NCBI RefSeq assembly: GCF_905220995.1
Contig: NZ_CAJNBJ010000016.1
Coordinates: forward strand, 124,001-188,000
DNA length: 64,000 nt
From: Nitrospira defluvii
Lineage (GTDB): Bacteria > Nitrospirota > Nitrospiria > Nitrospirales > Nitrospiraceae
Reading direction: 5' to 3'
Positions within the stretch are counted from its first letter, which is position 1; every line of letters begins with the position of its first letter. The position numbers and the translations under genes are program-made. Shown here in pieces: positions 9,137 to 18,104 of this stretch. The notes beneath the pieces are model-generated. The model made no database searches, was not told the origin of the DNA, and saw only the letters and a program-made list of their open reading frames with translations.

Positions 9137-10191
9137 ACTGCGCCGGTCCTTTCTGTCGAACGTGCCGGGACCGCCTCACGGCTCACGGCGACGACTCCGC
9201 TGGACACATTCACACGCGTCAACGCCACGGCCGCGACGGCCAGCCCCATGACCGTCAGTCCGCTTAACCCCAGGGCAAGATCCTGAGGCACGGCCATGAC
9301 AAGCAGCCCGATGCCGCCCAGCACGGCTGCGCCGAGATAACTCACCAGCACGACTTGAGGCACCGACAGTCCCCAGTGTCGCAAGCGAATCGCCATGTGA
9401 TCGGGGCTGCCGAGAAATATCGGCAGGCCGCGGAGGAAACGGATATACATGACAAAGAGCGTGTCGAAAATCGGCATGCCCAGAATCAGCACCGGAGTCA
9501 GCAGCGACACGGAGTGGCCTTCGGTGTACTTGCCGATCATCGACAACGCTCCAAGCATCAGCCCGACGAACATTGCCCCGGAATCACCCATATAAATCGA
9601 CGCCGGGCGCCAGTTGTACCGAAGAAAGCCCAGGAGGCTGCCCATGAGCGCGGCGAGCATGAAGGCGATGGTCTGATCACCATTGAGCACCGCCACGACA
9701 CAGAGAAACGCGGCACTGATGATCCCCACACCGGCCGACAGCCCATCCATAATATCCAGCAGGTTGAAGGCATTGATGATGCCGATCATCCACAGCACCG
9801 TCAGCACGAGATCGACCCAATCGGGGAGGGACGCGATCTCAATCCGTATGCCGCTCTTGATCAGCACGAACACGGCCAGGAACTGTCCCACCAGTTTCGT
9901 GCCCGGCGAAAGCACGCCGAAATCGTCAATCAACCCCAGCATGACAATCAGGGTCCCCGACAGCACGATACCGAGGACGTCTTGTCGAAACTCGAAGGTA
10001 AAGGCCAGACTGACGAGAAAGGCGAGATAGATCGCCAACCCGCCTAGGTACGGAACCGGCTCCCGCTGGTGCTTGAGCCGGCCATCGGGATTGTCGACAA
10101 TACCGAACTTCAGCGCAGCCCGGCGCGCGATCGGCACTCCATACATCGCCAGCAGCACGGCGACTACGAACGTCAGGGTGAGCAGAATCAT
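9133..10191 (-). CDS. WecA/MraY-family polyprenyl-phosphate sugar-1-phosphate transferase
   Basis: This 352-residue integral membrane protein, with about ten hydrophobic helices, transfers a sugar-1-phosphate from a UDP-sugar to undecaprenyl phosphate, the first membrane step of glycan assembly. Family motifs visible are GLIDDFGVLSP (the DD metal site), NAFNLLDIMDGLSAG, YMGDSGAMFVG and, in the last cytoplasmic loop, GSPDHMAIRL, which takes the place of the HxH-type motif. Length and topology match WecA/TagO rather than MraY, and there are no peptidoglycan genes nearby. It overlaps both neighbours by ATGA and probably initiates the polysaccharide or pilin glycan of this locus. Confidence 0.88.
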   Translation of the reverse strand: MILLTLTFVVAVLLAMYGVPIARRAALKFGIVDNPDGRLKHQREPVPYLGGLAIYLAFLVSLAFTFEFRQDVLGIVLSGTLIVMLGLIDDFGVLSPGTKLVGQFLAVFVLIKSGIRIEIASLPDWVDLVLTVLWMIGIINAFNLLDIMDGLSAGVGIISAAFLCVVAVLNGDQTIAFMLAALMGSLLGFLRYNWRPASIYMGDSGAMFVGLMLGALSMIGKYTEGHSVSLLTPVLILGMPIFDTLFVMYIRFLRGLPIFLGSPDHMAIRLRHWGLSVPQVVLVSYLGAAVLGGIGLLVMAVPQDLALGLSGLTVMGLAVAAVALTRVNVSSGVVAVSREAVPARSTERTGAV

Positions 10192-11327
10192 CGTGCCCTC
10201 GTCGAATGGCGGTGGCTCGAAACCGGGCTTTGCGCGGGATGCGGCGTCGCTTGATTGGGCTTACCCGCCGCGAACGCACGATACACATCGGCGAGCCGAG
10301 GCCCCCACAGAGCCAGGGAATATCGTGATTCCACCGTCCGCCGGCCGGCAGCTCCCATGCGTGCCCGCAGGTGCGGCCGGCCGCAGAGCGCGTGCAGTCG
10401 CTCGTACCACTCGTCTTCGGTCGACGCGAAAAATCCGTTCTCCCCGTTCACGATGATGTCGCTGTTGACGCCGACGGGGGAGGCCACCGCCGGTAAACCG
10501 ACGGCGAGATACTGGAGCAGCTTCAGCCCGCACTTGCCTCGCGCCCATTCGGTATCTTCCAACGGCATGACACCGATCGTGGCATCTTGAAGATCCGTCA
10601 CCTCACGGCTGAAATCCCATGCTCGGAACTCGACGTCAATACCGGCTAATTTCGGCGCATGAGAACAGACCACTCGAAGTCTCACGTGATACTGAGACTG
10701 AAGCGTGCGAAGTGCCGGAACGAGCACATGCAGGTACTTCAGGTTGTAGGCCAACCCCATCCATACAATCGTGATGGCCTCGTCAGCATGACAAGGCGAG
10801 GTCGCAGCCTGACTGGCGAGCGGGACGAAGCGGTCCGTATCCACGACGGTCGGCACCACAGACACATACGATGAGCACTGCCTGGCATAGGCAGCCAGAC
10901 GATCATTGCCGACAATGACACCGGTGGCGATCTTTAGGAGCGCAGGAATCTTGGCCTCATGCCCATGGGTGAGGTAAATCGCATCGTCCATCTCGACCAC
11001 AACCCGCTGTCCCAGCCAACGCAGCACTCGTTCCACGACCGGAGGCGCGTAGGGGAATAGCGGCCCTTCAATGACGACCAGGTCCTGCCTGTTGAGCATC
11101 AGCACAGTCCCCAGCCGTTTGAGGAATCTGGCGAGCACATACGGAATCTTCAGACAGGTCTGCAGCGCGCGAGACCGTACCTCTAGAATGGAAAAGTAGG
11201 TTTCCCCGAACAGGGGCTCCACGCGACAGTCGATCCCCTCGGCCTGAAACTGAGGCAGGAACTGAAAGACGCGATAACGACTACTCGGGCCGATGCTCGA
11301 GCTTTTTGAGAAGTAGGTAACGGTCAT
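10188..11327 (-). CDS. GT4-family glycosyltransferase
   Basis: The 379-residue GT-B glycosyltransferase has an N-terminal domain with SSSIGPSSRYRVFQFLP and VVVEMDDAIYL. The donor-binding C-terminal region includes ITIVWMGLAYNLKYL, IGVMPLEDTEWARGKCGLKL and LQYLAVGLPAVASPVGVNSD, which together form the usual sugar-nucleotide site with an internal lysine. It resembles transferases acting on lipid-linked intermediates. The gene overlaps the WecA-like gene downstream by ATGA. A 250-base gap separates it from the next transferase upstream, so a promoter could lie there; I see no clear motif in that gap. Confidence 0.85.
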   Translation of the reverse strand: MTVTYFSKSSSIGPSSRYRVFQFLPQFQAEGIDCRVEPLFGETYFSILEVRSRALQTCLKIPYVLARFLKRLGTVLMLNRQDLVVIEGPLFPYAPPVVERVLRWLGQRVVVEMDDAIYLTHGHEAKIPALLKIATGVIVGNDRLAAYARQCSSYVSVVPTVVDTDRFVPLASQAATSPCHADEAITIVWMGLAYNLKYLHVLVPALRTLQSQYHVRLRVVCSHAPKLAGIDVEFRAWDFSREVTDLQDATIGVMPLEDTEWARGKCGLKLLQYLAVGLPAVASPVGVNSDIIVNGENGFFASTEDEWYERLHALCGRPHLRARMGAAGRRTVESRYSLALWGPRLADVYRAFAAGKPNQATPHPAQSPVSSHRHSTRAR

Positions 11328-11577
11328 GGCACGCGTGGCGCCTGTGGCCTCGAAGTGTCAAGCAGTTGCGCGGACAGACCCGACTCCTCAAATAGTACCG
11401 GAGTTCCCCGGCAAGGATAGGTTTTTCGATGTTTCTGCGTGGGCGTGAGCGACTCGCTGCGGGGACACTACGAATTGCGGAATGGAAGAGCACTAGACAG
11501 GATCATGGTGGAGGCATACCGCACCGTGACACTCCCGCCTCAACACATTGGCAAACGTCAGCCACGAACGCGTTCGC

Positions 11578-12930
11578 TCATTTCCCGCACGACCATGATA
11601 TGACACGTGAGGCAAGGCCTCTCATTCCAGTCACACGGTAGTGGTGGATGGCTCGCTGGAGGTAATACTGCCACGCGTGCCTTGGCCAGTTTCTAGAGGC
11701 TTGCACACAGGAACTCCAGAGGTCCGTATATTCTTTATCCTTCGCCTGTATTGGTGAGCGGCACCATGCGACAACCGGTTCAAATACGCGATCCCAGGAA
11801 AATCCTCGCGCCGTCTCCAGACAATTGTGTTTCCACGTTTGCCTGATCGCCGGTACGTCCGCGGCCTGCAGAATAGCCTGGGCAAGTGCCTCGGCATCTC
11901 CACACGGCACGGTCAGCCCAAGTTGCTTTTCCTTCACCAGATCGCTCAACGGATCCCCTTCCGTACTAATGATGGGAAGTCCGGCCCATATATAATCCAT
12001 CATGCGAGTGCGAAATGAAAACCGAGTCTCGAGGTTATCTCGATGGACATTGAGTCCCAGATCAGCTTCCAGCAGAAAGTTTTCTCTGTCTTCGTAGGCG
12101 ACCCAATCGTTGAAAAATACCAGATGATTCGTCAGTCCCAACTGATCGGCTAACGCGATGGTCTGTTCAGCGGTATGAGACGTCGTCACCGCGGCATTGG
12201 GTCGTTTGACTCCCATGAAGAAAAGCTTGATGTCAGTACGTTTGCGGCCAACGAGACTCATCGCTTTGACAGCCATCATTGGATCAAACCATTCCCACAG
12301 TCCTCCGCCCCACAGCAGGACGACATCGTCCGCCTCGATTCCCGGCCACACACCTTTTAAGACCCGTCGCCGATGCACAGGCACCTGAGCCGGCACACCA
12401 AACGGCGCCACAATCAATAGACGTCTGAGCATCCGGTCGTCCTGATAGACAACTGGATTGATTCTTCCGGCTGCCATCAGCATGCCGACCCAAAAATCCC
12501 ATTGCCGTTGGCTTGCACACAGAAACACATCACCGGCACGCAAATAGTTGTAATGCTCTCGGACCAATGCATGGTGACTTTCTAACTGGCCACTGATCGT
12601 CGTAGGCGGAGTCGTCTCTAAATAACCAATGGGCGATGGGTCGTAGAGGTCGATGACTTTTACAATCGAATGACCAAATAGAAAGGGATAGCGACTGAGT
12701 ATTTGTCCCTGTCCGATCACGACATCATGAGTATCGGCATTCCGTCTCACACAATCCTGCGTCGATACCAGAGCGGACAGTCCCGGATGTTGCAGATCGG
12801 TTTTGGTGGGAGTCAACAGGGTCACGGAATGTTCAGCCGCAAGCAGTTTCGCCAACTCCCAGGTTCTGATACCAGGTCCGGCCATCTGCTTGCCGATCAC
12901 ATCGTTGCTAATGAGGAGCACCTTGCTCAC
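11578..12930 (-). CDS. Glycosyltransferase, GT4-like (GT-B fold)
   Basis: Start chosen at GTG 12930 (SKVLLISNDVIGKQMAGPG), which overlaps the stop of the upstream methyltransferase as GTGA; upstream in-frame codons lie inside that gene. The 450-residue protein has the N-terminal GPGIRTWELAKLLA motif common to GT4 transferases that act on long-chain glycans. The C-terminal donor domain contains VLLWGGGLWEWFDP, FSFRTRMMDYIWAGLPII and GLTVPCGDAEALAQAI. It probably adds a sugar in the same pathway as the two other GT4 enzymes. The exact linkage is unknown. Confidence 0.85.
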   Translation of the reverse strand: MSKVLLISNDVIGKQMAGPGIRTWELAKLLAAEHSVTLLTPTKTDLQHPGLSALVSTQDCVRRNADTHDVVIGQGQILSRYPFLFGHSIVKVIDLYDPSPIGYLETTPPTTISGQLESHHALVREHYNYLRAGDVFLCASQRQWDFWVGMLMAAGRINPVVYQDDRMLRRLLIVAPFGVPAQVPVHRRRVLKGVWPGIEADDVVLLWGGGLWEWFDPMMAVKAMSLVGRKRTDIKLFFMGVKRPNAAVTTSHTAEQTIALADQLGLTNHLVFFNDWVAYEDRENFLLEADLGLNVHRDNLETRFSFRTRMMDYIWAGLPIISTEGDPLSDLVKEKQLGLTVPCGDAEALAQAILQAADVPAIRQTWKHNCLETARGFSWDRVFEPVVAWCRSPIQAKDKEYTDLWSSCVQASRNWPRHAWQYYLQRAIHHYRVTGMRGLASRVISWSCGK

Positions 12931-14564
12931 GAGACCGTCTCCTCGGCACAACAACCTGCTCGATCTCGGTGGAGTACCATAAACACCAGGGTGAATCCGT
13001 TCCCCACTTTGGTATCAATATCTTCTCGCGCGACCAGCTTCCAATCACAGAGCTTGTTGCGACACATCCACTCAACAACCTGCAGTACCGAGTCAGGCGT
13101 GAAGGTGTGATAGTGCCCCATTTTTCCACCAGGTACTCCATCGATTGGGTGACTCTCAATCGACGCTTTCTGGACATAGTCATCGATGAAGTGCTCAAAG
13201 GACGTGAGTTCTCGGGTCGCATCGGGGGCAAACGCCCACTTGTGAGGGACGATCATGAACACATATCCACCATCGATGACGATGCGGTCCCATTCCATCA
13301 ACGCCCCGACCACGTTTGGCAGATGTTCGAGAATATGGCTGGTGAGAATAAATCCTTCACTCTGGTCTGGGACAGGAATGTTGTCGGCGGCTGCCCATAG
13401 ATCGACCTGCGGAGGTTCGAGTCCGGAGAGTCGCCGCTGCTCTCCGGCATAAAACTCGTGCGCCGCAGGCAACTCAACATTTCTGGTATTCAATCCGAAC
13501 GGATTGTGTGCCGCCGGCCCTATTTCCAGGCCCTTCAGCCCATCGAGGAGCGAGTGGGCCAACGCTGATTCCGGAGCGATTGGAATGGTCGCCGGCGTTA
13601 CCAGTGCCGGATCAGCATCGATGGTCGATCCTGTCCCCGGGTGAGCCTGAGCAAGCTGCTCTCTATTCCGCGCACCACTCAACAGCGAACGCCACGTCCC
13701 GTTCATGAGCGCAAGAAGCCCTGACCGCAGCGACAAATAGACTGACTGCCGCACACTATGAAGGGGGCAGAGTCTCTCGCGAAGTCGCTTGAGATGCACC
13801 ACGGCCTTCCAGCCGATCGATTGTTCGATTTTTTCTAAACGCCGCTCCAACGCTTGAATCACCTTCCTCTGCTCTTCATCAGTGCGCTCGAATGTCTGCC
13901 GTAACTGCTCGCGCTGTGTCAGCAGCGCATCGATGACACAACATCGCACGGACCGTTTCACAAACCGCATCGCATGTGGAGCGATACGGGACGCATCAAA
14001 CTCAACATCGAAGTCGAAGCCTTGCTCGGCGAATAACGCATTCCAGTACGACCGTGGCCGCACATTCACGTGGGTGACCTCAGCGAAGTCATCGGGAGTC
14101 GAGGAGAACAGAATGTCGTCCGTACTTCGGCAGAGGTTGGCAATGACTTGCCGCGCGGTCTCTTCCGGAATGTGTTCGAGCACTTCAATGCACACGATCA
14201 AATCAAACCGCTCAGCAATCGGATCGACCAACGAAGCCACTCGGCAATAGCGCTTGATGTCTCGTCGCACTTGACTGATCGCATACTCGGACAGATCAAT
14301 TCCATAGGCTTCGACCCCTCGATCTCGAAGCGCCTCAACGAGGAATCCTTTTGCACACCCCGCGTCCAAGACTTTCTTGGGTCCAATCTGCTTCACGATG
14401 TGATCCGCAACCAAACCAAAAAATTGCAGCCATTTCCCCTCATAACGGCTATAAGGGACAGGCCCAAGACAGGACTCGTAGTACTCGCGAACGTACGGAT
14501 GCGGGAGGTGCCCCGAAGAATTGCGGAACCCCATGCTCTGACCTTTGCGCGTTGTTGAATCCAT
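12927..14564 (-). CDS. Two-domain SAM-dependent methyltransferase with coiled-coil linker
   Basis: The 545-residue protein contains two class I methyltransferase-like halves. The first (about residues 60-190) has VLDAGCAKGFLVEALRDRG for SAM binding and IVCIEVLEHIPEE. A charged helical segment (about 220-290) is predicted to form a coiled coil. The second half (about 330-540) has GLKGLEIGPAAHNPFG and LTSHILEHLPNVVGAL, again a methyltransferase pattern. Similar two-headed enzymes modify or cap surface polysaccharides before ABC export. That fits the Wzm/Wzt-type transporter immediately upstream: in such systems end-capping sets chain length. I chose ATG 14564, which has GAGGGA close upstream. 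Confidence 0.82.
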   Translation of the reverse strand: MDSTTRKGQSMGFRNSSGHLPHPYVREYYESCLGPVPYSRYEGKWLQFFGLVADHIVKQIGPKKVLDAGCAKGFLVEALRDRGVEAYGIDLSEYAISQVRRDIKRYCRVASLVDPIAERFDLIVCIEVLEHIPEETARQVIANLCRSTDDILFSSTPDDFAEVTHVNVRPRSYWNALFAEQGFDFDVEFDASRIAPHAMRFVKRSVRCCVIDALLTQREQLRQTFERTDEEQRKVIQALERRLEKIEQSIGWKAVVHLKRLRERLCPLHSVRQSVYLSLRSGLLALMNGTWRSLLSGARNREQLAQAHPGTGSTIDADPALVTPATIPIAPESALAHSLLDGLKGLEIGPAAHNPFGLNTRNVELPAAHEFYAGEQRRLSGLEPPQVDLWAAADNIPVPDQSEGFILTSHILEHLPNVVGALMEWDRIVIDGGYVFMIVPHKWAFAPDATRELTSFEHFIDDYVQKASIESHPIDGVPGGKMGHYHTFTPDSVLQVVEWMCRNKLCDWKLVAREDIDTKVGNGFTLVFMVLHRDRAGCCAEETVS

Positions 14565-14679
14565 GTTCCCTCTATCCTCGGCTCGCAATCTTTTGGAGTG
14601 ATGTTTGGCGTTGGCACCTGAAGAGAGAGATGATTACGCTCGGTGTCCGCATGCGTTTCTCTCGGGTCGCGCGAACGGC

Positions 14680-15450
14680 TCAGGCAGCGGAGGATCGGTC
14701 TTCACCATGCCGTAACTGCGCCGATTTTTCGTATTCTGCCAAGATCACGCTTGGAGCGCCCTCGCCCATTATCCGCCCCTTCTCTAACCAAATGACTCGA
14801 TCGCAGAGTCTCTGCACATGTGCCATCGAGTGCGACACGAGCACCATGGTGACTTGTTGCCGTTTAAATTCATCGATCTTGGCGTTGCATTTGAGCTGGA
14901 ATGAAAAATCCCCGACCGACAGAATTTCATCGATCAGGAGAATCTCGGGATCCAGATGGCAGGCGATGGCAAAACCCAACCGCGCGATCATTCCGCTGGA
15001 ATAGGTGCGCAGCGGCTGATCGATGGACGCTTCAAGCTCACTGAAGGTTATGATGGCCTTCATTTTCGAAAAGACTTCTCGACGTGTCAGGCCAAGCAGA
15101 ACACCGTGCAAAATGATGTTTTCAGACCCCGTCAAATCAAAGTGAAAACCAGCTCCGAGCTCAAGCAGAGGCGAGACACGGCTGCCGACAACGACCTGCC
15201 CCGCCTCGGCCTCCACGACGCCGGCCATCAACGCGAGGGTTGTACTCTTACCTGCACCGTTGGGACCGATGAGACCGACCGTTTCTCCTTTATCGATACG
15301 AAACGACACATCTTCCAAAACCCTGATTCTCTCGCGCTTTAGGGAACGAAGCGTCTCGGGCAAGTGCAACAAAGAGGATTTGATCCCATGCGATAAGGAT
15401 TGATACCTCGGATACCACTTCGAAACGTGGTCAAAGCAGATCGCCGTCAT
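14680..15450 (-). CDS. Polysaccharide ABC exporter ATPase (Wzt/TagH/KpsT-like)
   Basis: The 256-residue ATP-binding subunit powers export of a lipid-linked polysaccharide across the inner membrane. It shows Walker A GLIGPNGAGKSTTLALM, an atypical signature YSSGMIARLGFAIA characteristic of the O-antigen and teichoic acid subfamily, and Walker B ILLIDEILSVGD. The C-terminal carbohydrate-binding domain of some Wzt proteins is absent, so substrate choice must come from elsewhere, perhaps the upstream permease. The start at ATG 15450 overlaps the permease stop as ATGA. An upstream in-frame ATG would extend the protein into the permease gene and is rejected. Confidence 0.9.
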   Translation of the reverse strand: MTAICFDHVSKWYPRYQSLSHGIKSSLLHLPETLRSLKRERIRVLEDVSFRIDKGETVGLIGPNGAGKSTTLALMAGVVEAEAGQVVVGSRVSPLLELGAGFHFDLTGSENIILHGVLLGLTRREVFSKMKAIITFSELEASIDQPLRTYSSGMIARLGFAIACHLDPEILLIDEILSVGDFSFQLKCNAKIDEFKRQQVTMVLVSHSMAHVQRLCDRVIWLEKGRIMGEGAPSVILAEYEKSAQLRHGEDRSSAA

Positions 15451-16259
15451 ATCACCTCGGCGAACTTGGGGGCCATTCTCCAATATACGAAGCTGCCGAC
15501 TAGAAGTGTGGCCACCGCACTGAGATAACAGGATCCGATCCATAGCCAACTAAGCTGTCCGTGCAGAAACATTTCGCGCCAACTCTCAATCAATGCCGCA
15601 ACTGGATTGGCATACAAGAGTGTGCGATAGGGTGCGGGTGCCATCGCACTCGAGTAGGTAATCGGCGTCAAAAAAAACAACACCGTAATGAGCAATGCTG
15701 TCAGTCGCTCCAAATCCCGAAAAAATAGGTTCAGAGATGCCAGCGTCACGGCAAGTCCATAGACGATCAGGAATTCTGCCACAAGCAGAAGCGGAATGCC
15801 GGTCAGCCAGCTCCAAGAGGGGCTCATCCCATTCACCAGCAGAAACCCTATGATCACGGGAATTGAGAGCACGAAGTGAATCCCCTCGTTCAACACATAC
15901 GACACGACCAGGACATGTCGAGGAAATCGAACCTTTTTAATCAGGGTCGCGTTGGCAAGAAAGATGTTAGGCGCGGCACTGAGCGAATTGGCCAACCAAT
16001 GCCAAGGCAGGAGCCCCGCCATTAAAAATAGGGCATAATTCTCGACTGGGACTTTCATGATCTGCCCAAACACGATGTAGTAAATAATTGCAAACAACAA
16101 AGGGTTTGCCACAGACCAGACATAGCCCAGCGCGCTATTTTTGTAGCGCGATCTGATTTCCTTTTGCGTCAAGATCACCACGAGATCCCAAAGGTGCTCC
16201 CAATTCACCTCCCGCGCCGCTTTGGGCTCATGTGTCGCCAAGATCGATGGTGCCTGCAT
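15447..16259 (-). CDS. Polysaccharide ABC exporter permease (Wzm/TagG/KpsM-like)
   Basis: The 270-residue ABC-2 type permease has six hydrophobic segments. The cytoplasmic N-terminal part, LTQKEIRSRYKNSALGYVWS, is the family's usual amphipathic interface helix. LNLFFRDLERLTALLITVLF and FFLTPITYS in the C-terminal half are standard for polysaccharide and polyol-phosphate exporters. It forms the channel with the ATPase encoded directly downstream (4-base overlap). The pair moves undecaprenyl-linked glycan made by the clustered glycosyltransferases to the periplasm, which argues for ABC-dependent rather than Wzx/Wzy assembly of this polymer. Confidence 0.9.
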   Translation of the reverse strand: MQAPSILATHEPKAAREVNWEHLWDLVVILTQKEIRSRYKNSALGYVWSVANPLLFAIIYYIVFGQIMKVPVENYALFLMAGLLPWHWLANSLSAAPNIFLANATLIKKVRFPRHVLVVSYVLNEGIHFVLSIPVIIGFLLVNGMSPSWSWLTGIPLLLVAEFLIVYGLAVTLASLNLFFRDLERLTALLITVLFFLTPITYSSAMAPAPYRTLLYANPVAALIESWREMFLHGQLSWLWIGSCYLSAVATLLVGSFVYWRMAPKFAEVI

Positions 16260-16353
16260 ACGATTCGTTGCTTTCTACCGACTCATGGAGTGCAGTCTAT
16301 TGGAGTGCTTGCTCAACGTTCTCCTATGCCAGCAAGGAGACACCTCGCTCCTG

Positions 16354-17118
16354 TCAGAAATCCCGCTGCTGGAACACCAGACAGGCACCGGTCAACAACA
16401 TCCCGGCGTACATCACCCCATACAGCGACGCCAGCATCACATACTCCGGAGCGGCAACAATCCCCACCGCGGCCTGTCCCTTGATATTCAACATTTCGAG
16501 GTTGGGACAGAGGTAATAGAGCAGGTCTACGAGAAACTTGATCGGCCCGCCGTCACTATTGGCCACCATCGTCCGCAAGTCAGCCGTCAGATGGCCGATC
16601 ACATACAGGCCCAGCGTGAAGATGGCGCTCAGCGTCGTCGACGTGAACGTCGAAAAGAAGAGCGCAATGGCCGTCACCACTAAGATCTCCACAAAGATCA
16701 GCAGGACCGCCTGAAAAATAGATGGCTGAATCGGCACATGGTAAAGCCACAGGGTCAGCAGAAACACGGCCAACATGATGGCCATGTTTACGAACAATGT
16801 GAACGCCAGGCCAACGTACTTCCCCATGATGAAGAAGGCCCGACTGATCGGCCTCGCCATGATCGTGTAGATCGTACGCCGCTCGATTTCTTTGTTGACC
16901 AAGCTGATGCCGACGAAAATCGCGATGATGACGCCGATCAGGTTGATGGCCGCCAAGCCCATATCGGCTATCACCTTATGGTGTTCGGTAATCGACAAAT
17001 CCGCCAACAACACGGACAATCCGATCAGCAGGCCAGCGAACAACACCAGGTTGTAGAGAATCTTGTCTCGCAAGCTTTCGCGAAACGCATTCAAGGCAAT
17101 GACGCCGATCGCACCCAT
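16354..17118 (-). CDS. ABC-2 family permease, PilI-like pilus accessory candidate
   Basis: The 254-residue membrane protein has about six helices. It begins IGVIALNAFRESLRDKILYN and includes ISLVNKEIERRTIYTIMARP, the form seen in ABC-2 permeases of the NosY/Nod type. The gene is coupled to the ATPase upstream by a TGATG overlap. With that ATPase and the TPR protein before it, the arrangement copies the PilG-PilH-PilI set that lies near pilA in Myxococcus and Geobacter and is needed for pilus assembly. That functional link is inferred from gene order; a general ABC exporter is the alternative. Confidence 0.78.
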   Translation of the reverse strand: MGAIGVIALNAFRESLRDKILYNLVLFAGLLIGLSVLLADLSITEHHKVIADMGLAAINLIGVIIAIFVGISLVNKEIERRTIYTIMARPISRAFFIMGKYVGLAFTLFVNMAIMLAVFLLTLWLYHVPIQPSIFQAVLLIFVEILVVTAIALFFSTFTSTTLSAIFTLGLYVIGHLTADLRTMVANSDGGPIKFLVDLLYYLCPNLEMLNIKGQAAVGIVAAPEYVMLASLYGVMYAGMLLTGACLVFQQRDF

Positions 17119-18089
17119 CAGGACGCCCTCCCACTGGTCATATGCGGCAACGGCCGCGAGGCCTGTTGAGTGGCCTCCTGAAAAAACAGATCCTCCAGCG
17201 ACGCTTTATGAGGAGTCACCGACAGCAATCGTCCTCCCTGCCGACGAATTTCCCCGACGATCGCATCGACTGCGTCAGGACTCGGCAAGACAATCAGACA
17301 CTGTTGCCCTTGCTGCAACACACGGGTGGCCAGCGAGTGAATGAAGGCGTTCCCCTCGACCTTGAGTTGCTGGCAAACCACCTCAACGGACTGGGTATGG
17401 TCTTGTCGGACAAGTTCCTCGACACGGCCGCTGGCGACGAGACGGCCTTTCATGACAATGCCAACCCGATCACAGATCATCTCCACGTCATGCAGTATGT
17501 GCGTGCTGAAAAAGACGGTCTTTCCGCAATCGCGCAGACTCAAAATCAAATCGCGGACCTGCTTGCGTCCAACAGGGTCCAGTCCGGTCATCGGCTCATC
17601 AAGGATGATCAATTCCGGGTCGTGGATCAGCGCCTGCGCCAAGCCAACACGCTGCAACATGCCTTTGGAGAATTTTCGCAACTGCCGGGAACGTGCCTCC
17701 GTAAGCCCGACGAGTCCCAACAGATCCGTGACCCGCTGGTTGATGGCGGTTCGATCCAAACCGGCCAATTGTCCATAAAACCCGAGAAACTCCTCGGCAG
17801 TCAGATAGTCATAGAAATAGGGAGACTCAGGCAAAAACCCGATCCGGCGCCGCGTGGCCACATCACCTGCCGGTTGTCCCAGCAGGTACGCCTGTCCGCT
17901 TGTCGCGCGAACCAGCCCCAGCAGAATTTTTAACGTGGTTGTCTTTCCCGCCCCGTTTGGCCCCAGGAAGCCGAAAATTTCTCCCCGACGAACGACGAGA
18001 GACAAGCTATCCAGTGCGACGAACGGCGGTCGCCCAGGCCAACCGGATGCGTAGCTTTTGCTCAAGTGTTCTGTGACGATATCGTCCAC
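17118..18089 (-). CDS. ABC transporter ATP-binding protein, PilH-like
   Basis: The 323-residue ATPase has Walker A GFLGPNGAGKTTTLKILLGL, Q-loop region GFLPESPYFYDYLTAEEFL, signature FSKGMLQRVGLAQAL and Walker B LIILDEPMTGLDP. An H-loop (FFSTHILHDVEMIC) and a C-terminal extension of about 100 residues follow, as in ABC-2 exporters of the CcmA/NatA type. It partners the permease whose ATG overlaps its stop. A TPR protein lies 15 bases upstream. Position just downstream of pilins and a Wzy_C protein suggests a PilH-like role in type IV pilus biogenesis; this is inference from synteny. Confidence 0.85.
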   Translation of the reverse strand: MDDIVTEHLSKSYASGWPGRPPFVALDSLSLVVRRGEIFGFLGPNGAGKTTTLKILLGLVRATSGQAYLLGQPAGDVATRRRIGFLPESPYFYDYLTAEEFLGFYGQLAGLDRTAINQRVTDLLGLVGLTEARSRQLRKFSKGMLQRVGLAQALIHDPELIILDEPMTGLDPVGRKQVRDLILSLRDCGKTVFFSTHILHDVEMICDRVGIVMKGRLVASGRVEELVRQDHTQSVEVVCQQLKVEGNAFIHSLATRVLQQGQQCLIVLPSPDAVDAIVGEIRRQGGRLLSVTPHKASLEDLFFQEATQQASRPLPHMTSGRAS

Positions 18090-18104
18090 GGCGATCCTCC
18101 ATCC

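Noticed and set aside
9355-10047. Plus-strand 230-codon polar frame opposite the WecA-like gene
   Set aside because: Extreme charge and His/Gln/Arg content are typical of the complement of a hydrophobic membrane gene.
17142-17933. Plus-strand 263-codon frame opposite the PilH-like ATPase
   Set aside because: The minus-strand ATPase carries all ABC motifs; the plus frame has none.
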